Counted from the stretch's first letter, positions 47,703 to 58,630 are shown. The stretch: 64,000 nucleotides of DNA from JAXLYE01 sp046351595 (GCA_046351595.1 JAXLYE010000001.1:1860001-1924000); one strand, 5' to 3'. Made by a program: numbers and translations. Notes: generated from the sequence alone by a model not told the origin.

Positions 47703-48986
47703 GTGACGCTCTCCGAACGCCACCGCAGCCTGGTGCTGCTCTTCTTCCTGTACCTGGCGCAGGGGCTGCCCTTCGGCTTCCAGGCCGAGGTCTCGGGGCC
47801 GCTGCGCCAGGCCGGGGTTTCGCTGAAGTTCATCAGCCTGGCGACGCTGCTATCGCTGCCGTGGCTGATCAAGGCGCTGTGGGCGCCGCTGGTCGACCGC
47901 TACGGCTCGCAGCGGCTGGGCCACCGGCGGTCGTGGATCGTGCCGCTGCAGCTCGCGCTGACGCTGCCGATCGCGGCGGCCGCGTTCTTCCCGCCGCCGG
48001 GCGGCCTTGCGATGCTGGTGGTGCTGATCTTCTTCATGAACCTGCTCGCCGCGACGCAGGACATCGCCGTCGACGGGCTGGCCGTGGATCTGATCCGCGA
48101 CCGCGACCTCGGGCTGGCGAACGTGGCGCAGGTCGTCGGCTACAAGGTCGGCATGCTGCTGTCGGGCGGGCTGCTTCTGTCGCAGATCGACCGCTTCGGC
48201 TGGCGCGGCTGGCTGCTCGGCACCGCCGGGCTGCTCTTGCTGATGCTGCCGGCGGCGCTTTTGGTGCGTGAGCCGCCGCCGAGCGAGCGCGTGGTGCAGA
48301 CGCGGCGCTCGCTCAGCGAGGTGATCCGCGCGATGCAGCGGGCGCTCTCGGGGCCGGGCGCGGTGACGCTGGTCCTGTTCGTCGCGACCTACAAGCTCGG
48401 CGAGACCATGGTCGACGTCATGTTCAAGCCGTTCCTGATCGATCGCGGCTTCACCAGCGCGCAGATCGGCAGGTGGATCGGCACCTACGGGCTGGTGGCG
48501 TCGCTGCTCGGGTCGCTGTTCGGCGGCGTGCTGGCCTCGCGCCTGCCGCTGCTCGTCGCCGTGGGCGTGACCGGCGCCCTGCGCGCGCTGTCGATGTTCG
48601 GGCAGTACTACCTGACGCTGCAGTCGCCGCTCGGCGCCGATCTGGTGATCGCGGTGAGCATCGCCGAGCACGCCTTCGGCGGCGCGCTGACCACCGCGAT
48701 GTTCGCCTTCATGATGTCGCGCGTCGACCCGGCGATCGGCGGCACGCACTACACCCTCTTGGCCTGCGTCGAGGTGCTGGGCAAGATGCCGCTGCGCACC
48801 GCCGCGGGCTTCATCGCCCCGGCGCTCGGCTACTCCCGGCTGTTCCTGCTCGGCGCGTCGCTGTCGCTCGGGTTCCTGCTGCTGCTCATCCCGCTCGGCC
48901 TGCGCAGCACGACGCCGTCCGTGCGGCCCCCCAGCGACGACAAAGACGGGCGCGACGGCGGCGACGATGCGGCGCCGGCGGCGTGA
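47703..48986 (+). CDS. MFS transporter, AmpG/PAT family
   Basis: A 427-aa membrane transporter with about 12 hydrophobic segments. The start is GTG. Features of the PAT/AmpG family: FLYLAQGLPFGFQ in helix 1, LPWLIKALWAPLVDRYG with the conserved D-R loop, and AATQDIAVDGLAVDLI in helix 4. AmpG-like proteins import cell-wall muropeptides (GlcNAc-anhydroMurNAc peptides) for recycling; other members carry acetyl-CoA or drugs. The ending is a basic/acidic tail. It converges on xseA with a 6-base gap. Confidence 0.85.
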   Translation: MTLSERHRSLVLLFFLYLAQGLPFGFQAEVSGPLRQAGVSLKFISLATLLSLPWLIKALWAPLVDRYGSQRLGHRRSWIVPLQLALTLPIAAAAFFPPPGGLAMLVVLIFFMNLLAATQDIAVDGLAVDLIRDRDLGLANVAQVVGYKVGMLLSGGLLLSQIDRFGWRGWLLGTAGLLLLMLPAALLVREPPPSERVVQTRRSLSEVIRAMQRALSGPGAVTLVLFVATYKLGETMVDVMFKPFLIDRGFTSAQIGRWIGTYGLVASLLGSLFGGVLASRLPLLVAVGVTGALRALSMFGQYYLTLQSPLGADLVIAVSIAEHAFGGALTTAMFAFMMSRVDPAIGGTHYTLLACVEVLGKMPLRTAAGFIAPALGYSRLFLLGASLSLGFLLLLIPLGLRSTTPSVRPPSDDKDGRDGGDDAAPAA

Positions 48987-48992
48987 GCGGGC

Positions 48993-50828
48993 TCAGGCCC
49001 CTTCGCTCTTCTTGCGCGCCCGGCCGCGCGGCTTCGACGGCACCGGCGCCGCGGTTGCTCCGGGCGCCGCCTCCGCCGTCCCTTCAGGCGTCGCCTCGGG
49101 AGCGGCTGCCGGCGCCTCGCCCGGCTCGGGCACCCTGCGCTCGACGCGGCAGTCGAGCGCGCCCTGGCTGAGCAGCAAGCGGAAGGCGGTGCCCGGCGTG
49201 ACGCCGCGCGCCTCGGTCAGCACCCGCCCTTCGTGATCGCGCGCGACCGCGTAGCCGCGCTGCAGCACCCGCAGCGGGCTGAGGGCGTCCAGCTTGCCCA
49301 TCAGCGTCTCGACGCCGCGCCGCCGCAGCTCGAGCTGGCGCCGCACCGCCTCGTCGAGCCGCTGGCGCAGGTCCGCCGTCTCGTCGCGCCCGCGCAGGAG
49401 CCGCGGCACGAGCCCTCCCTGCAGCCGCTGCTCGAGCTCGCGCAGCGTCGTGCGATCGCGCAGCAGCCGGGCGCGCGGGTGCTGCGCCTGCATGCGCTCG
49501 CTCAGCTGCCCGAGGAGCCGCCGCCGCTGCGCCAGCTGCCGCTCGAGCACGAGCTGGCCGCGCCCGAGCTCGGCGTCGAGGCGCTGGCGGGCGGTGTCGA
49601 TGGCGCGGCGTCCGGCGCGCAGGAGCCGCTGCGACAGGTGCTGGAGCTCGCCCGAGAGCTGCCCGAAGTGCGGCACGCACAGCTCCGCCGCCGCCGACGG
49701 GGTCGGCGCCCGCACGTCGGCCACGAAGTCCGAGATGGTGAAGTCGACCTCGTGCCCGACCGCCGAAACCACCGGCACCGGGCAGCGGTAGATGGCGCGG
49801 GCCACCAGCTCGTCGTTGAAGCACCACAGGTCCGCGACCGAGCCGCCGCCGCGGCCGACGATCAGGACGTCGACGTGCGGCGCCAGGCGCTCGATCGCCG
49901 CGGCGATCTGCGGCGGCGCCTGCGGCCCCTGCACCGCGCAGTTGGCGACCAGGATGTTCACCCGCCCGCGCCGCGCCGCCACCTTGAGGATGTCCTGCAG
50001 CGCCGCGCCCGAGGACGAGGTGGCGACACCGATGGTGCGCGGGAACGGCGGCAGCTTGCGCTTGCGCGCGGCGTCGAACAGGCCCTCCTTGGCCAGCCGC
50101 GCCTTCATCTCCTCGAACCGCTGCAGGAGCTCGCCCTCGCCGGACAGCTCGAGCTCCTCGATGTAGAACTGGAAGCGGCCCTGCTCGCGGTAGATCGTCA
50201 CGCGGCCGCGGGCGCGCACCTTCAGCCCGTCGCGCAGCGGCGTCTTGATGCGATCGTGGGAGCTCTTGCGCAGCATGCACTCGATGCGCGCGCTCGCGTC
50301 CTTGAGCGCGAAGTAGCAGTTGCCCGAGACGTGGTGGCGCTTGAATCCCTCGATCTCGCCCTCGACCCAGACGTCGCTGAAGTGGTCGTCGAGGAGCCGG
50401 GCCGCGCGGCCGACGATCTCGCTGACCTGCAGCAGCGCCGGTCCTGAAGGCGGCGGCGGCGCGCCCGCTCCGCCCGTGCCTCCCGTCGGGCCGGGCACCG
50501 CGGCGCCTGGGCGGCCCGGCTGACGCGGCGCCCACGGCGGCGCAGGTCGGGTCGCGGCGACCGGCTCGGCGCCCGGCGCCGGCAGCGCGGGGCTCGCGGG
50601 CCGGGTCGGCAGCGCAGGGTTCGACTGGGTGGCGGGCAGCGCGGGGCTCGTCGGCGCCGCGGGCAGCGCGGGGCTCGTCGGGGTCGCGGGCAGGGCCGGG
50701 CTTGCCGCCTGGGGCACCGGCGCCGCGGGTCGCACCGGCGGCGCGGACGGCGTTTCCACGAAGCCGAAGGCGCCCTGTCGCTCGTCGGCGCGGCGCGGCA
50801 CAAGCGGCGGGGGAGGCCGGTTGCTCAT
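48993..50828 (-). CDS. xseA: exodeoxyribonuclease VII large subunit
   Basis: The 611-aa protein has the XseA pattern: an OB-fold DNA-binding start (VSEIVGRAARLLDDHFSDVWVEGEIEGF), the catalytic region (GVATSSSGAALQDIL; DVLIVGRGGGSVADLWCFNDELVARAIY; PVVSAVGHEVDFTISDFVADVRAPTPSAAAEL) and a long coiled-coil arm. It is longer than the usual 400-450 residues because of a Pro/Ala-rich N-terminal extension containing five 9-residue repeats (SPALPA type, 27 bp each, about 50578-50706) and an Ala/Gly/Lys-rich C-terminal tail. No small subunit gene is adjacent. Confidence 0.95.
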   Translation of the reverse strand: MSNRPPPPLVPRRADERQGAFGFVETPSAPPVRPAAPVPQAASPALPATPTSPALPAAPTSPALPATQSNPALPTRPASPALPAPGAEPVAATRPAPPWAPRQPGRPGAAVPGPTGGTGGAGAPPPPSGPALLQVSEIVGRAARLLDDHFSDVWVEGEIEGFKRHHVSGNCYFALKDASARIECMLRKSSHDRIKTPLRDGLKVRARGRVTIYREQGRFQFYIEELELSGEGELLQRFEEMKARLAKEGLFDAARKRKLPPFPRTIGVATSSSGAALQDILKVAARRGRVNILVANCAVQGPQAPPQIAAAIERLAPHVDVLIVGRGGGSVADLWCFNDELVARAIYRCPVPVVSAVGHEVDFTISDFVADVRAPTPSAAAELCVPHFGQLSGELQHLSQRLLRAGRRAIDTARQRLDAELGRGQLVLERQLAQRRRLLGQLSERMQAQHPRARLLRDRTTLRELEQRLQGGLVPRLLRGRDETADLRQRLDEAVRRQLELRRRGVETLMGKLDALSPLRVLQRGYAVARDHEGRVLTEARGVTPGTAFRLLLSQGALDCRVERRVPEPGEAPAAAPEATPEGTAEAAPGATAAPVPSKPRGRARKKSEGA

Positions 50829-50976
50829 GGCGGCGCACGGTAGCCGAAAACGCGGCGGCTTGCTGCCCGAACGTGCGCGCCGCTGCGCGAGAGCAGACCC
50901 GTCCGCCAGCGAGCCGATCCGGCCCTGCGCGGCCGGCCCGGCGATCGCCTCCTGCTTGGCGACGAGCCCGCGGCGC

Positions 50977-52596
<1,620 letters not shown>

Positions 52597-52927
52597 GTCT
52601 CAGGCTCCGAGAGAGACATTTTAGACCGGGTCGATGGCTTCTGTCACCACTGCGCAGCGTCGTCCTAGCCTGCAAAAACTCGGGTCTGCGCGGGTCGGGG
52701 TGTGAGTCTCCACACGAACGACCGGAGGGGCCCTGAAGCCAGGGCCTCCACACGGCGGGCCCGCCCAGAAGAGGGGCCGCGGCCAGGCCGGGTGGGCTGC
52801 TGGAGACGGCCGCCGATCACCTTGGGCAGGCCCTTGATCGACCTTCGGTGGGCCGCGGTGCGGTCGCCGAAGGGCGATCGGCCGGCTGGGGACGGGACCG
52901 GCCGCCTGCTTCCCGGCGGCCGGCGGG
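52597..52927. other. 331-base gap upstream of the cyclase gene
   Basis: No gene is visible. A GGGCCC-rich hairpin (GGGGCCCTGAAGCCAGGGCC, about 52728-52747) is the only notable structure. The promoter of the cyclase should be here but no clear elements were found. Confidence 0.35.
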
Positions 52928-53362
52928 CTACTTCGACGAGCCCTTGCGCTGCGCGCGGCGCTCCTGCGTGCCCTGGATGACGCGGGCGATCTTGGCCTCC
53001 AGATCGGCGAAGTCGAACGGCTTGTCGACGAAGTCGTCGGCGCCGTACAGCGGCGAGGTCATCTCGTTGACCTTCTCGCCGATGGCCGTGAGCATCACGA
53101 TGCCGATGTCGGCGAGCGCCGCGTCGCCGCGCAGCTCACGCGCGACCTCCCAGCCGTTCTTGCCGGGCATCATCACGTCGAGGAGCACGAGGTCGGGGCG
53201 CTGGCTGCGCGCCATGTGCAGCGTCTGGAGCCCGTCGGCCGCCTCGAGCACCTTGTATCCCTTCTTGCTCAAGCGGATCGAGAGCATGGTCAGGATCTCG
53301 GGATCGTCGTCGGCAATGAGCACGGTGCCTTTGGAGGGCGCGGTTGTCGTCGGTGCTGGCAT
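52928..53362 (-). CDS. single-domain response regulator (CheY-like)
   Basis: A 144-aa receiver protein. The acidic triad lies in VLIADDDPEI, the phospho-Asp in DLVLLDVMMPGKNGWEV, the switch Thr in VMLTAIGEK and the Lys in DFVDKPFDF. Nothing follows the receiver except a short basic tail, so it is a stand-alone signalling protein. The start is uncertain: an upstream ATG at 53425 adds 21 residues and has a better-placed AGGGG; the palindrome at 53385-53400 and a TTGACC box favour 53362. No histidine kinase gene is in the window. Confidence 0.9.
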   Translation of the reverse strand: MPAPTTTAPSKGTVLIADDDPEILTMLSIRLSKKGYKVLEAADGLQTLHMARSQRPDLVLLDVMMPGKNGWEVARELRGDAALADIGIVMLTAIGEKVNEMTSPLYGADDFVDKPFDFADLEAKIARVIQGTQERRAQRKGSSK

Positions 53363-53384
53363 GCTCCACACGCTATCTTGCACG

Positions 53385-53400
53385 GCTTGACAGGTCAAGC
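53385..53400. promoter_or_regulatory. palindrome near the response regulator start
   Basis: GCTTGAC-AG-GTCAAGC is a perfect 7+2+7 palindrome. It overlaps a TTGACC box on the minus strand that would serve a start at 53362, so it is a possible operator. If the longer start at 53425 is used, it is coding sequence. Confidence 0.35.
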
Positions 53401-53483
53401 GGGCGAGGTACATCGTTTCGGCCATGTCCCACCCCTACGGCCCGTGCGCGCCGTCGACCGACATGCCCAAGGTACGGTCTGTC

Positions 53484-53531
53484 GACTGTCTCGGCGACTG
53501 TCTCGGCGACCGCCTCGGCGACTGCCTCGCT
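53484..53531. repeat. 12-bp tandem repeat (four copies)
   Basis: Four near-identical 12-bp units (GACTGTCTCGGC, with changes in copies 3 and 4) lie between the response regulator and the GTG of the flippase-like gene. Confidence 0.7.
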
Positions 53532-53593
53532 CGGACCCATAAGGAATTCCCCGAGGCCGCACCGAGAGAACCGCTCGGAACCCGGGCCGCACC

Positions 53594-54697
53594 GTGAGAG
53601 GGCTCGGCCGCAGCGTCGTGCTCTCGGTCGCGGCCGGAGCCGCGGTCTACCTCATCCTCGTCGAGCTCACCGGCAAGGGCGGCGAGGTGCTGCGGCTGCT
53701 GTCGGCGTACTCCGTCGGCGTCATCCTCCTGGGGCTCGGCCTGGCGTCGCTGAACTACCTGTTCCGCTTCGCCAAGTGGCAGTACTACCTGCGGCTGCTC
53801 GCGGTGCCGACGTGGCCGCACCGCCCGTCGGGCCCCGGGTCCGAGCCCGACCCCGAGTCTGGAGCGACGCCGCACCTCGGCCTGCTCGACTCGCTGCTGG
53901 TCTTCCTCGCCGGCTTCTCGCTGACGGTGACGCCGGGCAAGGTCGGCGAGGTGATCCGCTCGTACCTCTTGCGTGAGACGCACCGGCTGGAGATGGCGCG
54001 CACCGCGCCGATCGTGCTGGCCGATCGCCTGACCGATCTGATCAGCCTGCTCCTCCTGGCGCTCGTCGGCACCGGCACCTGGCTGCGCCCCGATCACCGC
54101 GTCTACCTGTACGGCGGCGCGGTGCTGTGCGGCCTGATCGTGCTGTTCTCGTCGTGGCGCCGCCTGGTGCACGGCATCTTGAATCTCTTGATACGGCTGC
54201 CGCCGCACCGCCTGTGGGCGCGCCTGGTGCCGAAGCTGCGCGACTTCTACGACGCCGCCTACGTGCTGCTGCGGCCTGGGCCGCTGCTCCTGTGCACGGG
54301 CCTGTCGATCCTGGCCTGGTTCTGCGAGTGCCTGGCCTTCTACGAGGTCGCGCGCGGCGCGCCCGACGGTGCCGGCGTGTCGCTGCTGCTCGGCACGTTC
54401 ATCTACGCGGTGACGACCGTGGCCGGGGCGCTGGCGTTTCTGCCCGGCGGGCTCGGGGTCACCGACGGCAGCATGGCGCTGCTTTTGCGCACCACCGCCG
54501 GCATGTCCGAGCCCAGCGCCGTCGCCGCCACCCTGATCGTGCGCGCCCAGACGCTGTGGTTCGCGGTGCTGCTCGGGGTGATCGCGCTCGTCCTTTATAC
54601 GCGGCGGCGATCGGTGGCGGTCTCGCTCGAGGCGCTGCGCCCGACGGACGGGGCCCCCGCGGACGCGGGCAAGGCGCCGGGTCCCGACGCCGGCTGA
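53594..54697 (+). CDS. flippase-like (LPG synthase transmembrane/UPF0104) membrane protein
   Basis: A 367-aa integral membrane protein, GTG start. It follows the YbhN/UPF0104 domain: YLILVELTGKGGEVLRLL start, SLNYLFRFAKWQYYLRLL, the conserved FLAGFSLTVTPGKVGEVIRSYLL block, a middle ADRLTDLISLLLLALVGTG and a late ALAFLPGGLGVTDGSMALLL. The family includes the membrane half of lysyl-phosphatidylglycerol synthase and lipid flippases. No soluble MprF-like synthase domain is fused, so it may move a lipid or act with a separate glycosyltransferase. Confidence 0.85.
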   Translation: MRGLGRSVVLSVAAGAAVYLILVELTGKGGEVLRLLSAYSVGVILLGLGLASLNYLFRFAKWQYYLRLLAVPTWPHRPSGPGSEPDPESGATPHLGLLDSLLVFLAGFSLTVTPGKVGEVIRSYLLRETHRLEMARTAPIVLADRLTDLISLLLLALVGTGTWLRPDHRVYLYGGAVLCGLIVLFSSWRRLVHGILNLLIRLPPHRLWARLVPKLRDFYDAAYVLLRPGPLLLCTGLSILAWFCECLAFYEVARGAPDGAGVSLLLGTFIYAVTTVAGALAFLPGGLGVTDGSMALLLRTTAGMSEPSAVAATLIVRAQTLWFAVLLGVIALVLYTRRRSVAVSLEALRPTDGAPADAGKAPGPDAG

Positions 54698-54713
54698 GGC
54701 CGCGGCAGAACGC

Positions 54714-55799
54714 TCAGGCCGGCAGCTGGCGCTTGCGGCCGCGCAGGAAGTGGACGCGGTAGCTCTGGGCGCTGCGCCGATCGCGCCGCAGCTGCCAGCG
54801 CAGCTCGGCCGTCTCCTCGATCGTGTAGGCCGCCGACAGGCCGCGCCCGCCCGTGAGCTGGGCGTGCAGCGCGGCCTCGGGATCGCCGCCGCCGATGCGC
54901 CCGGCCTCGTCGACGACGCCGCTCTGCCAGGCGAACGGCGACGACACCAGGATCTCGCCGCCGGGCGCGCACAGCCCGTCGACCACCGACACGAGCCCCG
55001 GCGGCCAGCGCACCGAGTCGAGCAGGTTCAGCGCCGCCACGCGCTGGAAGCCCTCGGGCAGGAGCGGCGGGTCCAGTGCGTCGCCGCAGATCAGGTGGAC
55101 ACTGGGCAGCGCCGGCGCCGCCGCGAGCTCCGCCACGTCGTAGTGCCGCCCGAGGCGGCGCCGCGGGTAGCGCAGCCCGTGCCCTCGCAGCAGCTGGCGC
55201 GCCTTGCGCAGCGCCATGAAGTGCAGCTCGACGCCGACCGTCAGCGCGGCGCCGCGGGCCAGCTCGGCGAGGCCGCGGCCGACGCTGCACCCGAGCTCCA
55301 CCGCGCGCTCGGCCGGGTCCGCGGCGCGCGCGGCCAGCATCTGCCACAGCTCGCTGCCGCCGCAGGTGGACAGGGACCCGAGCCCGAGCTCGTCGGGCGG
55401 CGGGCTGGCGCGATCGCCGTAGTGGGCGTCCAGGTAGATCGACAGGTGCTCGACCTGGCGCGGCAGCGCACCGTCGTCGGGCCCGGGCGCACACAGGAGC
55501 GAAAGGAGCTCGGGCGCGGTGTCCGCGATCAGCGCCGCGGTCTGGCCCGCGACAAAGCCCGTCAGATCGCCGAGCAGCACCGGGATGCCCTCGAGGATCG
55601 GGTAGCGGCGGCGGCACTCGGGGTTGTCGCAGCCGAGCACGCCCTGCTCGACCTCGTCGTGGTCCGGCGCGCCGTCGGGGCCGCGGCCGTACGCCAGGAC
55701 CTCGACGAGCGAGACGGTGGAGAGCTCGCGCCCGCGCTCGCTGAGGCGGCGACAGGCCGGGCAGATGAGCGGCAGCAGCGACGGCAGATCGATCCGCAC
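54714..55799 (-). CDS. SAM-dependent methyltransferase with N-terminal zinc domain
   Basis: A 361-aa protein, GTG start. Residues 1-70 carry CPAC and CDNPEC, the spacing of a Trm112-like zinc-binding fold (ICPACRRL... RRRYPILEGIPVLL). The core has the SAM-binding motif VELGCSVGRGLAEL near residues 156-169 and the acidic motif 2 in HLICGDALDPPLLPEG, then LLDSVRWPPG. The substrate is unknown. It is divergent from the RNase HI gene. Confidence 0.8.
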   Translation of the reverse strand: MRIDLPSLLPLICPACRRLSERGRELSTVSLVEVLAYGRGPDGAPDHDEVEQGVLGCDNPECRRRYPILEGIPVLLGDLTGFVAGQTAALIADTAPELLSLLCAPGPDDGALPRQVEHLSIYLDAHYGDRASPPPDELGLGSLSTCGGSELWQMLAARAADPAERAVELGCSVGRGLAELARGAALTVGVELHFMALRKARQLLRGHGLRYPRRRLGRHYDVAELAAAPALPSVHLICGDALDPPLLPEGFQRVAALNLLDSVRWPPGLVSVVDGLCAPGGEILVSSPFAWQSGVVDEAGRIGGGDPEAALHAQLTGGRGLSAAYTIEETAELRWQLRRDRRSAQSYRVHFLRGRKRQLPA

Positions 55800-55880
55800 C
55801 GGGCTACCGTAACACCGATTCGCGCGGCCCGGATCGCGCTGCGCCTTGCCTGACCGCGGGGCCGTAGGTACCTTGCGCCG

Positions 55881-56699
55881 GTGCCCTGGGTCAGAAAGAA
55901 GCTGCACGGCCAGAGCGTCTGGGCCGCCTGCGATCCCGACGGAAAGCTGGTCGCCGAGGCGGATCAGCGCGTGCCCGTGCTCTATAGAAAGGGCGGGAAG
56001 GTCTACCGCGCCGCCGAGCGCAACCTGCTGCCGGACGCCGACACCGAGGTGATCAGCGACGCGGCGGCGCAGCCCGGCGGGGCCGAGGCATCCAGCCCGT
56101 CGCCCGCGCTGCCGCCCGCCGCCGGCACCCCGCAGCCGGCGCTGCCGCTGCGCAGCGCCTCCCGCGCGCCGGCCCTGCCCGCGAGCCCGGCGGTGCCGCT
56201 CTTGGAGCCGCATCAGTCGCACCATGGGTCACACCACGTCTCGCACCACGGGCACGCCCACCTCGACACCGCGATCCACGTCTACACCGACGGCGCGTGC
56301 ACCGGCAACCCGGGGCCCATGGGCATCGGCGTGGTGATCCTCGATCCGTCGAGCGGCCAGGGCGGCGAGCCGCTGCGTCGCGAGCTCACCGAGTACCTGG
56401 GCACCGGCACCAACAACATCGCCGAGCTGACCGCGATCCTGCGCGGCCTGCAGCAGCTGCCGCGCGGCCGCAGCGTCGTCGTGTACTCGGACTCCGCGTA
56501 CTCGATCGGCCTCTTGTCGCAGAACTGGAAGGCCAAGGCCAACCAGGAGCTCGTCGCCGAGCTGCGCCGCGTGGTGCGCGAGTTCCAGCACGTGCGCTTC
56601 GTCAAGGTCCTGGGGCACTCCGGCGTCCCCGAGAACGAGCGCTGCGACGAGCTGGCCCGCCAGGCGATTCTCCGACGCGGATCCGCGCCGTCCCGTTGA
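55881..56699 (+). CDS. rnhA: ribonuclease HI with novel N-terminal domain
   Basis: A 272-aa protein with a GTG start. The C-terminal 150 residues are RNase HI: catalytic Asp in YTDGACTGNPG (about 137), Glu in NNIAELTAI (about 180), Asp in YSDSAY (about 204) and Asp in RCDELA (about 255). It cuts the RNA of RNA/DNA hybrids. The first 60 residues (VPWVRKKLHGQSVWAACDPDGKLV) are not the usual hybrid-binding domain, and a Pro/Ala linker ends in a His-rich patch (HHGSHHVSHHGHAH) right before the catalytic domain. The His patch could bind metal. Confidence 0.9.
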   Translation: MPWVRKKLHGQSVWAACDPDGKLVAEADQRVPVLYRKGGKVYRAAERNLLPDADTEVISDAAAQPGGAEASSPSPALPPAAGTPQPALPLRSASRAPALPASPAVPLLEPHQSHHGSHHVSHHGHAHLDTAIHVYTDGACTGNPGPMGIGVVILDPSSGQGGEPLRRELTEYLGTGTNNIAELTAILRGLQQLPRGRSVVVYSDSAYSIGLLSQNWKAKANQELVAELRRVVREFQHVRFVKVLGHSGVPENERCDELARQAILRRGSAPSR

Positions 56700-56740
56700 C
56701 AAGCGGCGGCGCCCCCGCTGGATTAGCACGAGGAGCTCTT

Positions 56741-58630
56741 GTGACACCTTCTGCCTGCTTCGCGAGAGGTGCGTCGTCGCCGCGGCGGCTGTCGCTGTCG
56801 CTGCTGGGATCGCTGGCGCTGCTGGGGTCCGTGGCCGCCTGCTCGCAGGCCTCGCGCCAGGCCGCGGTCGCGGACGGCCCCCAAGGTACGGCGACCGCGG
56901 CGACCGCGGCCCGTCCGGGCGCCGCGGCCGAGCGGACGATCTCGCTGTTCTTCGTCAACCGCCTGCTCAATACGCCCGAGCCCTGCGGCTGCTCGTCCGA
57001 GCCGCTCGGGGACGTGGCGCGGCTGGCGGCGCTGCTCCGCTCGAGCGGCGCCAGCCTGCTGCTTGACGCCGGCGGCCTGCGCTACGACGACCAGCCGATG
57101 GACGCCGAGAAGCTGCGGCAGGCGCGCAGCAAGGCCGACTTCCTGGAGCAGACGTGGGCGGCACTCGGCGCGGTGACCATGCTGCAGCCCGAGGATCTGC
57201 GCGGCGGCCTCGACGAGCTGCGCGGCACCCGCCGGCTGGTCAGCAATATGACCGGGCTGCCCGAGGGAGCGACGGTGCGCGAGGTGGTGCGCGAGGTCGG
57301 CGGCCTCAAGGTCGGCGTGCTCGGCCTGGCCGATCCCGAGGCGGGGTGGCCCGCGGGCGTGCAGGTCGGCGACCCGATCGCGGCGGCGACCGACGCGGTG
57401 GCGCGGCTGCGCGAGCAGGGCGCGCGGGTGATCGTGGCGCTGACCGGGCTGCGGCGGGACAAGGCGCGGCGCCTCCTGCGCAAGGTCCCGGGCCTCACCG
57501 CCGCGGTGGCCGGTGGCGGCGACCGCGAGCTCACCGAGGGCGCCGAGGTCCCCGAGGTGATAGGCGAGGCGATCCTGCTGGTGCCGGCGGACAAGGGCCA
57601 GAAGGCGGCGCGGCTGACGCTGCACCTTGCGCCCGCGCCCGCGGCCAAAGACGACGACAAGCTGACCTTCCGGCTGCACCCGACCGAGGCGCAGCAGAAG
57701 AAGCAGGCCGAGGCCGCGGCGGCGCAGCTTCTGACCGTCGAGAAGCGGCTGGCCGAGCTGCGCAAGGATGCGAGCGCCGAGCCGGCCTTCGTGCGCACCA
57801 CCGAGACCGAGGCCGAGCGGCTGCGGGCCGAGGTGGCCAGGGCGCGCACGCCGCAGCCGCCGCCGCAGCTCAGCGCGGCCGCGGGCTATGCCACCGCGGA
57901 GCTCGTGCCGATCCGGCGCGCGCTGCCGCGGGACACCGAGGTGGCCAAGCGCATGAGCGCGCTCGATCGCCAGATCGGCGAGGCCAACCTGGCGGCGCTC
58001 TCGGGGCCGCCGGCGGCGCTGCCGGCCAAGCAGGCGAGCTACGTCGGCATCGACGGCTGCGTCGGCGGCTGCCACTTCCACGACGACGCGATCGAGCTCT
58101 GGCGGAACACCCGGCACGGCCACGCCTGGAAGACGCTGGTCGACGGCGGCAAGGACCTGTCGTACGACTGCGTCGGCTGCCACGCCACCGGCTTCGATCT
58201 GCCGGGCGGCGCGAACCTGTGGACGCTGGCGCGCTGGCAGCGCGCGCTGCCCGCCGACATGCCGCAGGCAACGCCGCCGGAGAAGCCTCCGGCCAAGCCT
58301 CCGGAGAAGCCCCCGGCCAGACCCGAAGACCGCGCCGGACCGGACCTGCGCAACGTCCAGTGCGAGGTCTGTCACGGTCCGGGCTCGCTGCACGTGCGCG
58401 CGCCCAACAAGAACCCGGTGCCGGTGCCGCGCCCGACGGAGGCGCGCTGTCTGGAGTGCCACACCAAGGAGCACTCGGACACCTTCCAGTTCACCGCCTA
58501 CCTGCGCGACATCCTCGGTCCCGGCCACGGCGCCGAGCGGCGCAAGGAGCTCGGCGACGGACCGACCGGCCACGAGCTGCGCAGCGCCGCCCTCGCCAAG
58601 GCGAGCCAGAACGGCGGCGGCGGCCACTGA
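56741..58630 (+). CDS. multihaem cytochrome c with 5'-nucleotidase-like N-terminal half
   Basis: A 629-aa secreted protein. GTG start after GAGGAG, with a signal and lipobox (SVAAC). Residues about 70-290 resemble the metallophosphatase-like 5'-nucleotidase/SoxB group: PEPCGCSSEPLGDVARLAALL, then LLLDAGGLRYDD, LKVGVLGLADP and VIVALTGLRRDK. A coiled coil follows (residues about 310-390). The C-terminal half has haem motifs CVGGCH (CX3CH, atypical), CVGCH, CEVCHGPG and CLECH, so up to four haems. A TPPEKPPAKPPEKPP-type linker separates haems 2 and 3. Confidence 0.85.
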   Translation: MTPSACFARGASSPRRLSLSLLGSLALLGSVAACSQASRQAAVADGPQGTATAATAARPGAAAERTISLFFVNRLLNTPEPCGCSSEPLGDVARLAALLRSSGASLLLDAGGLRYDDQPMDAEKLRQARSKADFLEQTWAALGAVTMLQPEDLRGGLDELRGTRRLVSNMTGLPEGATVREVVREVGGLKVGVLGLADPEAGWPAGVQVGDPIAAATDAVARLREQGARVIVALTGLRRDKARRLLRKVPGLTAAVAGGGDRELTEGAEVPEVIGEAILLVPADKGQKAARLTLHLAPAPAAKDDDKLTFRLHPTEAQQKKQAEAAAAQLLTVEKRLAELRKDASAEPAFVRTTETEAERLRAEVARARTPQPPPQLSAAAGYATAELVPIRRALPRDTEVAKRMSALDRQIGEANLAALSGPPAALPAKQASYVGIDGCVGGCHFHDDAIELWRNTRHGHAWKTLVDGGKDLSYDCVGCHATGFDLPGGANLWTLARWQRALPADMPQATPPEKPPAKPPEKPPARPEDRAGPDLRNVQCEVCHGPGSLHVRAPNKNPVPVPRPTEARCLECHTKEHSDTFQFTAYLRDILGPGHGAERRKELGDGPTGHELRSAALAKASQNGGGGH

